A stretch of DNA of 25,159 nt from positions 1-25,159 of the forward strand of contig URNC01000010.1 of assembly GCA_900549065.1 (NCBI GenBank). The letters are read 5' to 3'. The DNA is from an uncultured Collinsella sp. Lineage in GTDB: Bacteria; Actinomycetota; Coriobacteriia; Coriobacteriales; Coriobacteriaceae. Both the position numbers and the translations under genes were made by a program. Shown here piece by piece: positions 1 to 7,037 of the stretch; the stretch's first letter is position 1, and every line of letters begins with the position of its first letter. The notes under the pieces are model-generated. The model saw only the letters and a program-made list of their open reading frames with translations, made no database searches and had not been told where the DNA came from.

Positions 1-750
1 GCCGATGAGAATACCGCCAACAAAGGCACCGGGGATGGAGCCGATGCCGCCGAAAACGGCAGCATCGAAGGCCTTGATACCAGGCATAGCGCCCGTCGTG
101 GGCTGCAACACCGGCGAGTAGGAGCACAGGAGCACGCCGGCGATGGCGGCGAGGGCGGAGCCGATGGCGAACGTCATCGAGATGGTGCGGTTGACGTTGA
201 TGCCCATGAGCTGAGCGGCGGCCTTGTCCTCGGACACGGCGCGCATGGCCTTGCCCATCTTGGTCTTACCCGTAAAGAACATCAGGCCGGCCATGATAAC
301 CAGGCAGGCGACGATGGTGACGAGCGAGACGGCGCTTACGTTAAACTTGGCCAAGAACTCCGGCACCGGGAAGGTGACGAGCGAAGTGAAGTTCTTGGGC
401 GTGGCGCCCCACAGAAGCTGTGCGGCATTCTGCAGGAAGTAAGACACGCCGATGGCCGTGATCAGAACGGCCAGCGGGCCCGCCTGACGCAGCGGCTTGT
501 ATGCCAGACCCTCAATGAGAACACCGAGAACCGTGCAGACCACACAAGAGAGAACTACAGATGCCCAGCCCGGGAGGCCGAGATACGACGTGGCGCAGAA
601 CGAGACATAGGCACCGACCATGATGACATCGCCGTGAGCGAAGTTGAGCATCTTGGCGATACCGTAGACCATGGTGTAGCCCAACGCGATGATGGCGTAG
701 ACGCTGCCCATGGACAGGCCGTTGACCAGGTATTGGATAAAAACCGTCAT
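1..750 (-). CDS. livH: Branched-chain amino acid ABC transporter permease LivH (3' end outside window)
   Basis: This is one of the two membrane permease subunits of the high-affinity leucine/isoleucine/valine importer. The 250 visible codons read through to the window edge with no stop, so the C-terminus is missing. The protein starts MTVFIQYLVNGLSMGSVYAI and continues with ALGYTMVYGIAKMLNFAHGD, the hallmark N-terminal region of LivH permeases, followed by several hydrophobic helices and a GIGSIPGAFVGG loop near the edge. I chose the ATG at 750 because an AAGGGGG ribosome site lies about nine bases upstream. An in-frame ATG at 759 directly abuts that site and is too close. It lies downstream of livK on the same strand. 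The remaining subunits (livM, livG, livF) would be expected beyond the window start. The family call is firm; the exact substrate is inferred. Confidence 0.93.
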   Translation of the reverse strand, partial: MTVFIQYLVNGLSMGSVYAIIALGYTMVYGIAKMLNFAHGDVIMVGAYVSFCATSYLGLPGWASVVLSCVVCTVLGVLIEGLAYKPLRQAGPLAVLITAIGVSYFLQNAAQLLWGATPKNFTSLVTFPVPEFLAKFNVSAVSLVTIVACLVIMAGLMFFTGKTKMGKAMRAVSEDKAAAQLMGINVNRTISMTFAIGSALAAIAGVLLCSYSPVLQPTTGAMPGIKAFDAAVFGGIGSIPGAFVGGILIG

Positions 751-796
751 GTTCCACATCCCCCTTTCGAATAGGTTTCCAGTTAATGTATGAAAC

Positions 797-858
797 AGGG
801 ACGTTACACTGTCCCTAGATACCAAGCAAGCAGGGAAGGCCAAAACCTCCCCTGCTTG
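797..858 (-). promoter_or_regulatory. Two hairpins in the livK-livH gap
   Basis: The gap between livK and livH holds two inverted repeats. The stronger pairs 827-839 with 846-858 (13 bp, one mismatch, 6-base loop). The weaker pairs AGGGAC at 797-802 with GTCCCT at 811-816. Neither is followed by a T run on the minus strand, so they are not classical terminators. In many binding-protein operons such hairpins after the binding-protein gene protect its mRNA and lower expression of the downstream permease. That role is inferred here. Confidence 0.5.
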
Positions 859-889
859 GGATCAAAACCGCTCTATGTAAGGCGGCCAA

Positions 890-2077
890 TTAGGCCTGTA
901 CGTACTTGCCGTCGGTGATGACGTACGCCGTGGGCTCCTTCTGAACCTGGCCCTTATCGTTCCAGGTGAGCTTGCCGGTCAGACCGTCAACGGTAATCTT
1001 GAGCATAGCCTTGGACAGCTTCTCGGCGACCTCGGTCGGATCGGCGTCGACACCAAGACCGGCCTCCTTGACGGCCTCGGCCACCGCGTGCACGCCGTCG
1101 TAGGCGTCGGCGGCAAACTGGTCGGGGGTATCGCCGTACTTATCCTTATAGGCGTTGACGAAGTCGGCGTTCTTCTCGTCATCGGCGGAGAACGGGGTCA
1201 TGAGCAGCAGGCCCTCGGCAAGAGAGGTGTCGAAGCCCTCAACGCCCAGGATGCCGTCCATGCCGTCGCAGCCCATCATCTTGACGTCGTAGCCCATGTC
1301 CTTGGCGTTCTTGAGCAGGACGGACGCCGGTGTGTAGTAGATCGGCGCAAAGATCATGGTGGCGCCGGCCTGCTTGGCCTTGGTCAGCTGGTTGGTAAAG
1401 CTCGTGGCGGAGTCGTCCTTAAAGGTCTCCTCATCGACAATCTCGAGCTTGGACTCAGCGGCCTGGGCCTTAAAGGAATCTGCGATGCCCGAAGAATAGG
1501 CATCGCCGGAGTTATAGAACAGCACGAACTTCTCGTCCGCATACTTCTGCGCCAGGAACTTGGCAGCGTTGACACCCTGGTTGGGGTCGGTGAAGCAAAC
1601 CTGGAAGACGCAATCCTTGCCGTCGGTGACGTCCTCGGAGGACGCGGACGGGGTGATCATGAACGTCTTGGGGTCGTTACCACACTCTGCGGCAACGGCA
1701 ACCGACGCACCCGTGGTGGTCGGACCGACGAGGGCCTGCATGCCCCAGTCGAGCAGGGTGTTGAAGGCGTTGACGGCCTTCTCGCCGTCGGCCTGGTCAT
1801 CCTCGGCCTTGCTGGCAAGCGGCAGCTCCTTGGTCGAGAAATCCTTGCAGCCAAGCTCGACGCCCTGGGTAACGGACTTGCCGTAGGATGCGTTGGCGCC
1901 GGTCAGCGGGCCGATGGTGCCGATCTTAAACGAAGCATCGCCCGAAGCGGAACCGCTGTCGCCGCCGTTGGAGGAGCAGCCAGCTAGAATGGACATCGCC
2001 CCCAGACCTGCTGCGCTCGCGATAACGCTCCTGCGATTCATAACAGGGTTCAATGACTTACCGGTGAGGCTCGACAT
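890..2077 (-). CDS. livK: Branched-chain amino acid ABC transporter substrate-binding lipoprotein LivK
   Basis: This 395-residue type I periplasmic-binding-like protein captures branched-chain amino acids at the cell surface and hands them to the LivHM permease. The N-terminus has a lipoprotein signal ending in the lipobox LAGC (Cys34), followed by a Ser/Gly-rich linker. The fold begins at KIGTIGPLTGANASYG (residues 51-66), a typical LivJ/LivK opening, and the middle contains DWGMQALVGPTTTGASVA. A twin-arginine pair (MNRRSVIASAAG, Arg15-Arg16) precedes the hydrophobic stretch, so Tat export is possible. The ATG at 2077 has AGGAG six bases upstream; Met13 is an alternative start. The order livK then livH suggests one operon with livK first. 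A deleted second copy lies upstream at 2349-2660. Confidence 0.95.
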   Translation of the reverse strand: MSSLTGKSLNPVMNRRSVIASAAGLGAMSILAGCSSNGGDSGSASGDASFKIGTIGPLTGANASYGKSVTQGVELGCKDFSTKELPLASKAEDDQADGEKAVNAFNTLLDWGMQALVGPTTTGASVAVAAECGNDPKTFMITPSASSEDVTDGKDCVFQVCFTDPNQGVNAAKFLAQKYADEKFVLFYNSGDAYSSGIADSFKAQAAESKLEIVDEETFKDDSATSFTNQLTKAKQAGATMIFAPIYYTPASVLLKNAKDMGYDVKMMGCDGMDGILGVEGFDTSLAEGLLLMTPFSADDEKNADFVNAYKDKYGDTPDQFAADAYDGVHAVAEAVKEAGLGVDADPTEVAEKLSKAMLKITVDGLTGKLTWNDKGQVQKEPTAYVITDGKYVQA

Positions 2078-2183
2078 GCGGCTCTCCTCTCAAATCTCGT
2101 CGGGTTTCGGTTACCCGACAGGCCATCCTTCGCCGTGTTCGGCGTTCGCAAAATAGTAGACGCTTTAGTTGAGAAAAGTGACG

Positions 2184-2213
2184 ATTATTTCAACTTTTCT
2201 TTTGCTTTGTCCA
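2184..2213 (-). promoter_or_regulatory. Probable livK promoter
   Basis: On the minus strand the AT-rich gap upstream of livK contains TGGACA (2208-2213), an 18-base spacer, and AATAAT (2184-2189). Each hexamer matches the sigma-70 consensus at five of six positions. The start of transcription would fall near 2177, giving a leader of about 100 bases. It is placed by inspection only. Confidence 0.4.
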
Positions 2214-2348
2214 TTTATCCATATTTATGCGTATTTCTATCGGTTTATACAGTTTAGCCACTTTATTGTGTGAAAGTAATATTTCCATTCTGTTACAAGC
2301 GCCCCTGCCCTGATTAAAACAGCCTCACCGGTCGCGTTTTGTACGCAC

Positions 2349-2660
2349 CTAGGCGGCGATGTACTTGCCGCCCTGAATCACATATGCCGTAGCGGGCTTT
2401 TCAACCTGGCCCTTGTCGTTCCACGTCAGCTCGCCCGTCAGGCCCTCGATCTTGATCTTGCGCATGGCCTTGGTCGGCTGGTTGATAAAGCTCGTGGAGG
2501 AGTCGTCCTTAAAGGTCTCGGTATCGACGATGTCGAGCTTGGATGCCTTGGCCTGCTCGGCAAAGGCATCGGCGATCTCGCCCGAGACGGCGACGGCGGC
2601 ACCGGTGGTGACGGGGCCGACGAGCGCCTGCATGCCCCAGTCGCACAGGGCAAACCTTAT
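2349..2660 (-). pseudogene. Internally deleted second copy of livK
   Basis: This is a 94-codon open stretch (from an internal Met at 2633) that aligns with livK in three separated blocks. MQALVGPVTTGAAVAVS matches livK residues 113-129. IADAFAEQAKASKLDIVDTE and the residues after it, up to NQPTKA, match residues 198-234. The remainder, from MRKIKIEGLTGELTWNDKGQ to KYIAA, matches residues 358-395. About 67 and 123 residues are therefore missing internally, and both deletions kept the reading frame. Homology continues a few codons upstream (CDWG against LDWG), then stops; an in-frame TAA lies beyond and there is no signal peptide or ribosome site. A working binding protein is impossible without most of both lobes. 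It is tandem to, and in the same orientation as, livK, so a duplication followed by deletion is likely. Confidence 0.85.
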
Positions 2661-2791
2661 GGTGCAAACGTTGACAGTTTGTTACGGAAGTTCGTTTGTA
2701 GCGAGCGTGTTTCCAATGTTTCCGCAGCGTTTCGGTGGTGCCGTTTTGTGCGACTCCTGTTAACTGGCGAGCACGCGCCCTCGGTTCACGC

Positions 2792-2797
2792 TAGAAT
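2792..2797 (+). promoter_or_regulatory. Possible -10 element for the homoserine dehydrogenase gene
   Basis: TAGAAT lies about 55 bases upstream of the start codon. No good -35 hexamer is present at the usual spacing, so this is a weak call. Confidence 0.28.
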
Positions 2798-2851
2798 GCA
2801 CTCAACCTTTAAGCGGTTAATCCATCCATAAGATGCACGAAGGAGCTATCT

Positions 2852-4195
2852 ATGAGCGAACCCCTGCGCACCGTGAACGTCGGCCTCATCGGTCTGGGAA
2901 CCGTCGGCGGCGGCGTGGCCCGTCTGATCAAGAGCCACCACGATGAGTACCTGGCAGCCTACGGCATCGACCTTAAGCTGACCCGCGCCTGCGCGCTTGC
3001 TTGGGAGCAGGCCGAGTCGGCAGGCATTGAGCGCGAGGCCTTTACGAGTGACTGGCACGACGTCGTCACCGACCCCGCCGTCGACATCGTCGTCGAGCTG
3101 ATCGGCGGCGAGCATCCCGCAACCGAGATCTTTACCACTGCCTTTGAGCACGGCAAGCACGTCGTCTCTGCCAACAAGGCCCTGCTGGGCCGCCACGTCG
3201 AGACGCTTGCCGAGAAGGCGCGTGCGTGCGGCGTGCAGATTAAGTGCGAGGCCAGTTGCGGCGGCGGCATCCCCATCGTGAGCACGCTTGAGCACGACCT
3301 GGTGGGCAACAAGATCCTGACCATCGCCGGCATCCTCAACGGCACCACCAACTATATCCTGTCGCGCATGGACGCCGAGGGCGCCGATTACGCCGACGTG
3401 CTCGCCGACGCGCAGGCCAAGGGCTATGCCGAGGCCGACCCGTCCGCCGACGTCGACGGCTTCGACGCCGCCAGCAAGACGGCCATCCTCGCCTCCATCG
3501 GCTTTGGCACCCGCGTTACCACCGATGATGTGTACCAGCAGGGTATCCGCACCATCGGCGCCGAGGACATCGCCCAGGCCCGTGAGCTCGGCTACACCAT
3601 TAAGCTGCTCGGCATCGCCCGCAACACCGACGCCGGCGTCGACGTCCGCGTGCATCCCACGCTGATCCCCGCCGACCACATGCTTGCCAAGGTCAACGGC
3701 GCCATGAACGCTGTTTACGTAGTGGGCGACGCCGTGGGCGAGACCATGTTCTACGGTGCCGGCGCAGGCTCCTTCCCCACCGCGAGCGCCGTCGTGGGCG
3801 ATATCCTGTCGCTCTCCGAGCAGATCAGCCGGGGCGTGGCTCCGCTGCCCGAGATTGAGCCCTATGGTCACAACCTCGTCTTTAAGCCCATGGACGAGCT
3901 CCAGACCAAGTACTATGTGCGCCTGAAGGTCGCCGACCGCGTGGGCGCCCTGTCCGAGACGGTCGACATCTTTGCCAAGCACAACATTTCGATCTCGCTC
4001 ATCAACCAAGTCGAGGACGGCAAGTCGGGTGTCAGCGATGCCTGCTCGGTCATCTTCCTGACGCACCGCGCACTCGAGAAGGACGTCCAGGCTGCCGCCG
4101 CCGAGCTTGCCAGCGTCGACTGCGTGGCCGAGGTCGCCAACGTCCTGCGCATCGAGGACGTCGAGGCCTGGACCGAAGGCGTCATGGCTAACTAG
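2852..4195 (+). CDS. hom: Homoserine dehydrogenase with C-terminal ACT domain
   Basis: The enzyme reduces aspartate-4-semialdehyde to homoserine with NAD(P)H, the branch point toward threonine and methionine. The 447-residue length fits monofunctional Gram-positive enzymes. The Rossmann fold opens with VGLIGLGTVGGGVARL (dinucleotide loop, residues 10-25). The catalytic region carries SANKALL, CEASCGGGIPI, GILNGTTNYIL and KGYAEADPSADVDGFDAASK, where Lys209 is the expected proton-relay lysine. Residues from about 350 onward form an ACT domain (YYVRLKVADRVGALSE), the usual site for threonine feedback inhibition. The ATG at 2852 is preceded by GAAGGAG at good spacing. A strong terminator follows, so the gene is probably transcribed alone. 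No aspartokinase, thrB or thrC lies nearby. Confidence 0.96.
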   Translation: MSEPLRTVNVGLIGLGTVGGGVARLIKSHHDEYLAAYGIDLKLTRACALAWEQAESAGIEREAFTSDWHDVVTDPAVDIVVELIGGEHPATEIFTTAFEHGKHVVSANKALLGRHVETLAEKARACGVQIKCEASCGGGIPIVSTLEHDLVGNKILTIAGILNGTTNYILSRMDAEGADYADVLADAQAKGYAEADPSADVDGFDAASKTAILASIGFGTRVTTDDVYQQGIRTIGAEDIAQARELGYTIKLLGIARNTDAGVDVRVHPTLIPADHMLAKVNGAMNAVYVVGDAVGETMFYGAGAGSFPTASAVVGDILSLSEQISRGVAPLPEIEPYGHNLVFKPMDELQTKYYVRLKVADRVGALSETVDIFAKHNISISLINQVEDGKSGVSDACSVIFLTHRALEKDVQAAAAELASVDCVAEVANVLRIEDVEAWTEGVMAN

Positions 4196-4226
4196 TTCGG
4201 TTTACACCCCACAACGCATTTGCTCG

Positions 4227-4265
4227 AAGGGCTCCCGTCTGGTCTTGGACGGGAGCCCTTTTATT
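4227..4265 (+). terminator. Rho-independent terminator of hom
   Basis: A perfect 13-bp stem pairs 4227-4239 (AAGGGCTCCCGTC) with 4248-4260 around an 8-base loop and runs into TTTTATTT. It starts about 30 bases after the hom stop codon. Confidence 0.92.
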
Positions 4266-4307
4266 TGCACGCTCGGGGCGCATTGACGCGATCCGCGTTT
4301 GAACAAT

Positions 4308-4336
4308 TTGACCGTTCGGTGTCAACCAGGGATACC
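4308..4336 (+). promoter_or_regulatory. Weak candidate promoter for the short-chain dehydrogenase
   Basis: TTGACC (4308-4313), a 17-base spacer and GATACC (4331-4336) lie between the hom terminator and the next gene. The -35 is good and the -10 is poor. A short inverted repeat (TTGAC/GTCAA, 4308-4325) overlaps it. Confidence 0.25.
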
Positions 4337-4419
4337 GCTCACCGATAAGCAGGCATGTTTGCTTTTGTCCGCCGCTATCCTGTGCTGCGTACGTCCACCC
4401 CCCGAAGAATGGAGGCACC

Positions 4420-5169
4420 ATGTTGCTCGAGGGCAAGAAAGCAATCATCACCGGAGGCACGCGCGGTATCGGCTATGCCATCGCCTGCCGCTTTATCGAG
4501 GAGGGTGCCGCCGTCACCGTCTTTGGCTCGCGTCAGGAGACCGCCGATGCGGCCGTTGAGAAGCTGACAGCCGTCTATCCCGACGCCAAGGTCTGGGGTC
4601 GCTCCTGCGACCTCACCTCACTCGAAGCCGTGACCGAGGCCTTTACCCAGGCTGCAGCCGACATGGGCGGTCTCGATACGGTCGTCAACAACGCCGGAAT
4701 CTCCCAGCGCTCGCCCCTTTTGGACTATACAGCCGAGGAGTTCGCCAAAGTTATGGGCCTCAACGTCGTCGCTGTCTTTAACGGCCACCAGGCTGCCGCC
4801 AAGATCATGACCGAGGCCGGCCACGGCGGCACCATCACTACCACAAGCTCGATGGTCGCCAAGTACGGCCAGCCCTCCGGCGTCGGTTACCCCACGTCCA
4901 AGTTTGCCGTCAACGGCATGGTCCAGTCGCTCTCGCGCGAGCTCGCCCCCATGGGCATCCGCGTCAACGCCGTTGCCCCTGGAGTGACTAAGACCGACAT
5001 GGTCGCCAACCTGCCCGAAGAGGTCATCAAGCCCATCATCGCCACTATTCCGCTCGGCCGCATGGGCGAGCCCGAGGACGTCGCCAACGCCTTCGTTTTC
5101 CTAGCGAGCGACATGTCATCCTATGTCACGGGCGCCATCCTCCCCGTCGACGGGGCAGCCCGCTCCTAA
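4420..5169 (+). CDS. Short-chain dehydrogenase/reductase (FabG-like classical SDR)
   Basis: This is a 249-residue NAD(P)-dependent oxidoreductase of the classical SDR family. The cofactor loop is TGGTRGIG (residues 11-18), NNAG follows beta-4, the catalytic serine lies in TTSSM (Ser144), and the active site is YPTSK (Tyr157, Lys161). The Arg in FGSRQE at the end of beta-2 suggests an NADP(H) preference. The C-terminus (SSYVTGAILPVDGAARS) is the usual substrate-loop and tail pattern. The nearest characterised relatives would be 3-oxoacyl-ACP reductases and sugar-alcohol or steroid dehydrogenases. The substrate cannot be told from sequence: there are no fatty-acid genes alongside, so a fabG role is not supported. 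GGAGG lies five to six bases before the ATG. Confidence 0.9.
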   Translation: MLLEGKKAIITGGTRGIGYAIACRFIEEGAAVTVFGSRQETADAAVEKLTAVYPDAKVWGRSCDLTSLEAVTEAFTQAAADMGGLDTVVNNAGISQRSPLLDYTAEEFAKVMGLNVVAVFNGHQAAAKIMTEAGHGGTITTTSSMVAKYGQPSGVGYPTSKFAVNGMVQSLSRELAPMGIRVNAVAPGVTKTDMVANLPEEVIKPIIATIPLGRMGEPEDVANAFVFLASDMSSYVTGAILPVDGAARS

Positions 5170-5210
5170 AGGTCGAAAGTTTCGGCTTCGAACATCAACA
5201 GAGTTCAACG

Positions 5211-5260
5211 CAAAAGGCGCGCTGTCCGCATCAACCGCAGGCAGCGCGCCTTCTATTATT
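5211..5260. terminator. Shared terminator between convergent genes
   Basis: An 11-bp GC-rich stem pairs AAGGCGCGCTG (5214-5224) with CAGCGCGCCTT (5242-5252). On the plus strand it is followed by TTCTATTATTT, and on the minus strand by TTTTGCGTT. It can therefore end both the SDR transcript and the convergent antiporter transcript. Confidence 0.75.
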
Positions 5261-5290
5261 TGGACGGAACCCGTATCCCGACATTCCTTG

Positions 5291-6853
5291 CTACTTGCCG
5301 TCGTCGTCCTGGGCTTCATCGCTCGCATAGAGTTCCAGCATGCGGCGGCGATATTCGTGCACGGCGAGCTTGGCGCGCTCCAGGCGGCGGCGCTCACGCG
5401 GAGTCAACTCGGACGGGTCAACCTCATCACCATAGGTCTTATCGGCAAGAAGATGCGCCGCGTCCACGATGCGGGCATCAATGTGGCCGCTCGCTGCCTC
5501 GGCGGAAAGACGCTCGGCAATCGTATCGAGCGTAGGCAGGCCCTCAAATACGCGACCGTGTCCATGCGAGGTCAGCAGCTCGTGCTCGCGCGCGAGCAGG
5601 CTCGCCAAATCGTGATGGGCGCGCAGGATGTCGAGCGCATCGGATGGATGCTCGGCAACCTCTGCCACGGCGGCGACCGGTGCGGCGTCGACCACGCGGT
5701 AGAAGAGCTGCGCGAGCAATGGCATCAAGAACACCGTGATGGCGCCGGCGGCAACCATGACCGACGCAATATCTTGCGATAGCGCGCCCGCGTTGACGGC
5801 AACGCTCGTCACGGCGACGATAATCGGCAGCGCCGTAGTGCAGTAAAGCGCCACGGTAATGCGACCATACGCCGACACATCGCGCGTCGCGGGACAAATG
5901 CTCATAGAAATAAGAATGGGCACGGCACGAATAATCAACAACGCCACGATAAAGCCCACGAGCAGACCCGGGCGCGACGCCACTGCCGTCAAGTCGATCT
6001 TTGCGCCCGATACGGTAAAGAACACCGGAATCAAAAAGCCGTAGGCAAGACCGTCGAGCTTGGTCTCGAGCGTATGGTTGCCCTCGGGGATGATAAAGCG
6101 CAAGACAAAGCCGGCGGCAAATGAACCCAACACGATATCGAGGTCAAAGATGGCAGAGAACGCCACGAGCGTGACCAGGATGAGCACCGTCAGGCGCACG
6201 AAGGTCTGCGACGTGGTGTCGGCGCGTTCCTCGACAAACGAAAAGAAGCGGCTGCCGACGCGCCTGGAACGACTTGGGACCACGGCCAGCAGCACGCAGA
6301 CCACAGCAAACAGGCCGAGAATCACGAGCGTCTGGATGCCGGTGCGGGCAGACAGCAGCACCGACATGGCGAGCACGGGACCGAGCTCGCCCCAGGTGCC
6401 ATACGCGAGAATCGAGTCGCCAACGCGCGTGCCGGTGAGCGAGCGCTCACGCATGATGGGCACAAGCGTGCCGAGCGCCGTGGAAGTAAGGGCGAGCGTC
6501 ACGGCGATACCGTCGAAATGGCTGACCGAGAACCACGGGGTAAAGCGCACGGCAAGCCAAGCGATACAAAATGTGACAGCCCACGTGGCCATACCGTAGC
6601 GGCCCTCGACGCCCGTGATGTTCTTGGGATCGATCTCAAAGCCGGCAAGCAGGAACAAAAATGCCAGACCGAGCTCTGACACGAGCGAGACCTCGGCATC
6701 TACATGGATGACGCCGAGCATATGGGGTCCCAGCACCGCGCCGAACACGAGCAAAAAGACCGTTTCGGGAACGGGCTTTCCGGGAATCGCCGAGGCGATG
6801 AAGGGGCTTGCAAAGGCCACGAGCGCGATGATGGCGAGTGAAACGAATGCCAT
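5291..6853 (-). CDS. Cation/proton antiporter, CPA2 (Kef-like) family
   Basis: A 520-residue integral membrane exchanger, probably swapping Na+ or K+ for protons across the cell membrane. Roughly the first 400 residues are hydrophobic helices with family-typical stretches: PETVFLLVFGAVLGPHMLGV, ELGLAFLFLLAGFEIDPKN and LDIVLGSFAAGFVLRF. The last 120 residues are hydrophilic and charged (SELTPRERRRLERAKLAVHE), a cytosolic tail. It does not show an obvious TrkA-N nucleotide-binding motif, unlike full-length KefB/KefC. The ATG at 6853 has AAAGG about six bases upstream. It is divergent from purL and convergent with the SDR gene, so it is a single-gene unit. The transported ion is not determined by sequence. 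Confidence 0.9.
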   Translation of the reverse strand: MAFVSLAIIALVAFASPFIASAIPGKPVPETVFLLVFGAVLGPHMLGVIHVDAEVSLVSELGLAFLFLLAGFEIDPKNITGVEGRYGMATWAVTFCIAWLAVRFTPWFSVSHFDGIAVTLALTSTALGTLVPIMRERSLTGTRVGDSILAYGTWGELGPVLAMSVLLSARTGIQTLVILGLFAVVCVLLAVVPSRSRRVGSRFFSFVEERADTTSQTFVRLTVLILVTLVAFSAIFDLDIVLGSFAAGFVLRFIIPEGNHTLETKLDGLAYGFLIPVFFTVSGAKIDLTAVASRPGLLVGFIVALLIIRAVPILISMSICPATRDVSAYGRITVALYCTTALPIIVAVTSVAVNAGALSQDIASVMVAAGAITVFLMPLLAQLFYRVVDAAPVAAVAEVAEHPSDALDILRAHHDLASLLAREHELLTSHGHGRVFEGLPTLDTIAERLSAEAASGHIDARIVDAAHLLADKTYGDEVDPSELTPRERRRLERAKLAVHEYRRRMLELYASDEAQDDDGK

Positions 6854-7037
6854 GTGATGCCTTTCTCTTGTTTGCGCATCACTGTAGCACCCTCGCCGTC
6901 CTCAACGCGCCGCGAGCTGTCGTATCATAGTGAGGTTTACAAACATGTGGCTCAAGGCGACCGCAGGGCAGACCCCGCAAACCGACCGCTGCCGCATACC
7001 GTACCGTACGCCCAACCGATCAGGAAGGCAGGAACCA

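Noticed and set aside
2671..2700. Perfect TTGACA at 2671-2676 as the hom promoter -35
   Set aside because: No -10-like hexamer lies 16-19 bases downstream. It falls in or next to the decayed livK copy and forms part of a small CAAAC/GTTTG repeat.
6930..7037. Upstream in-frame start for purL adding 36 residues
   Set aside because: The added residues do not resemble PurL and no ribosome site precedes the ATG at 6930. The ATG at 7038 has a strong site and a typical PurL N-terminus.
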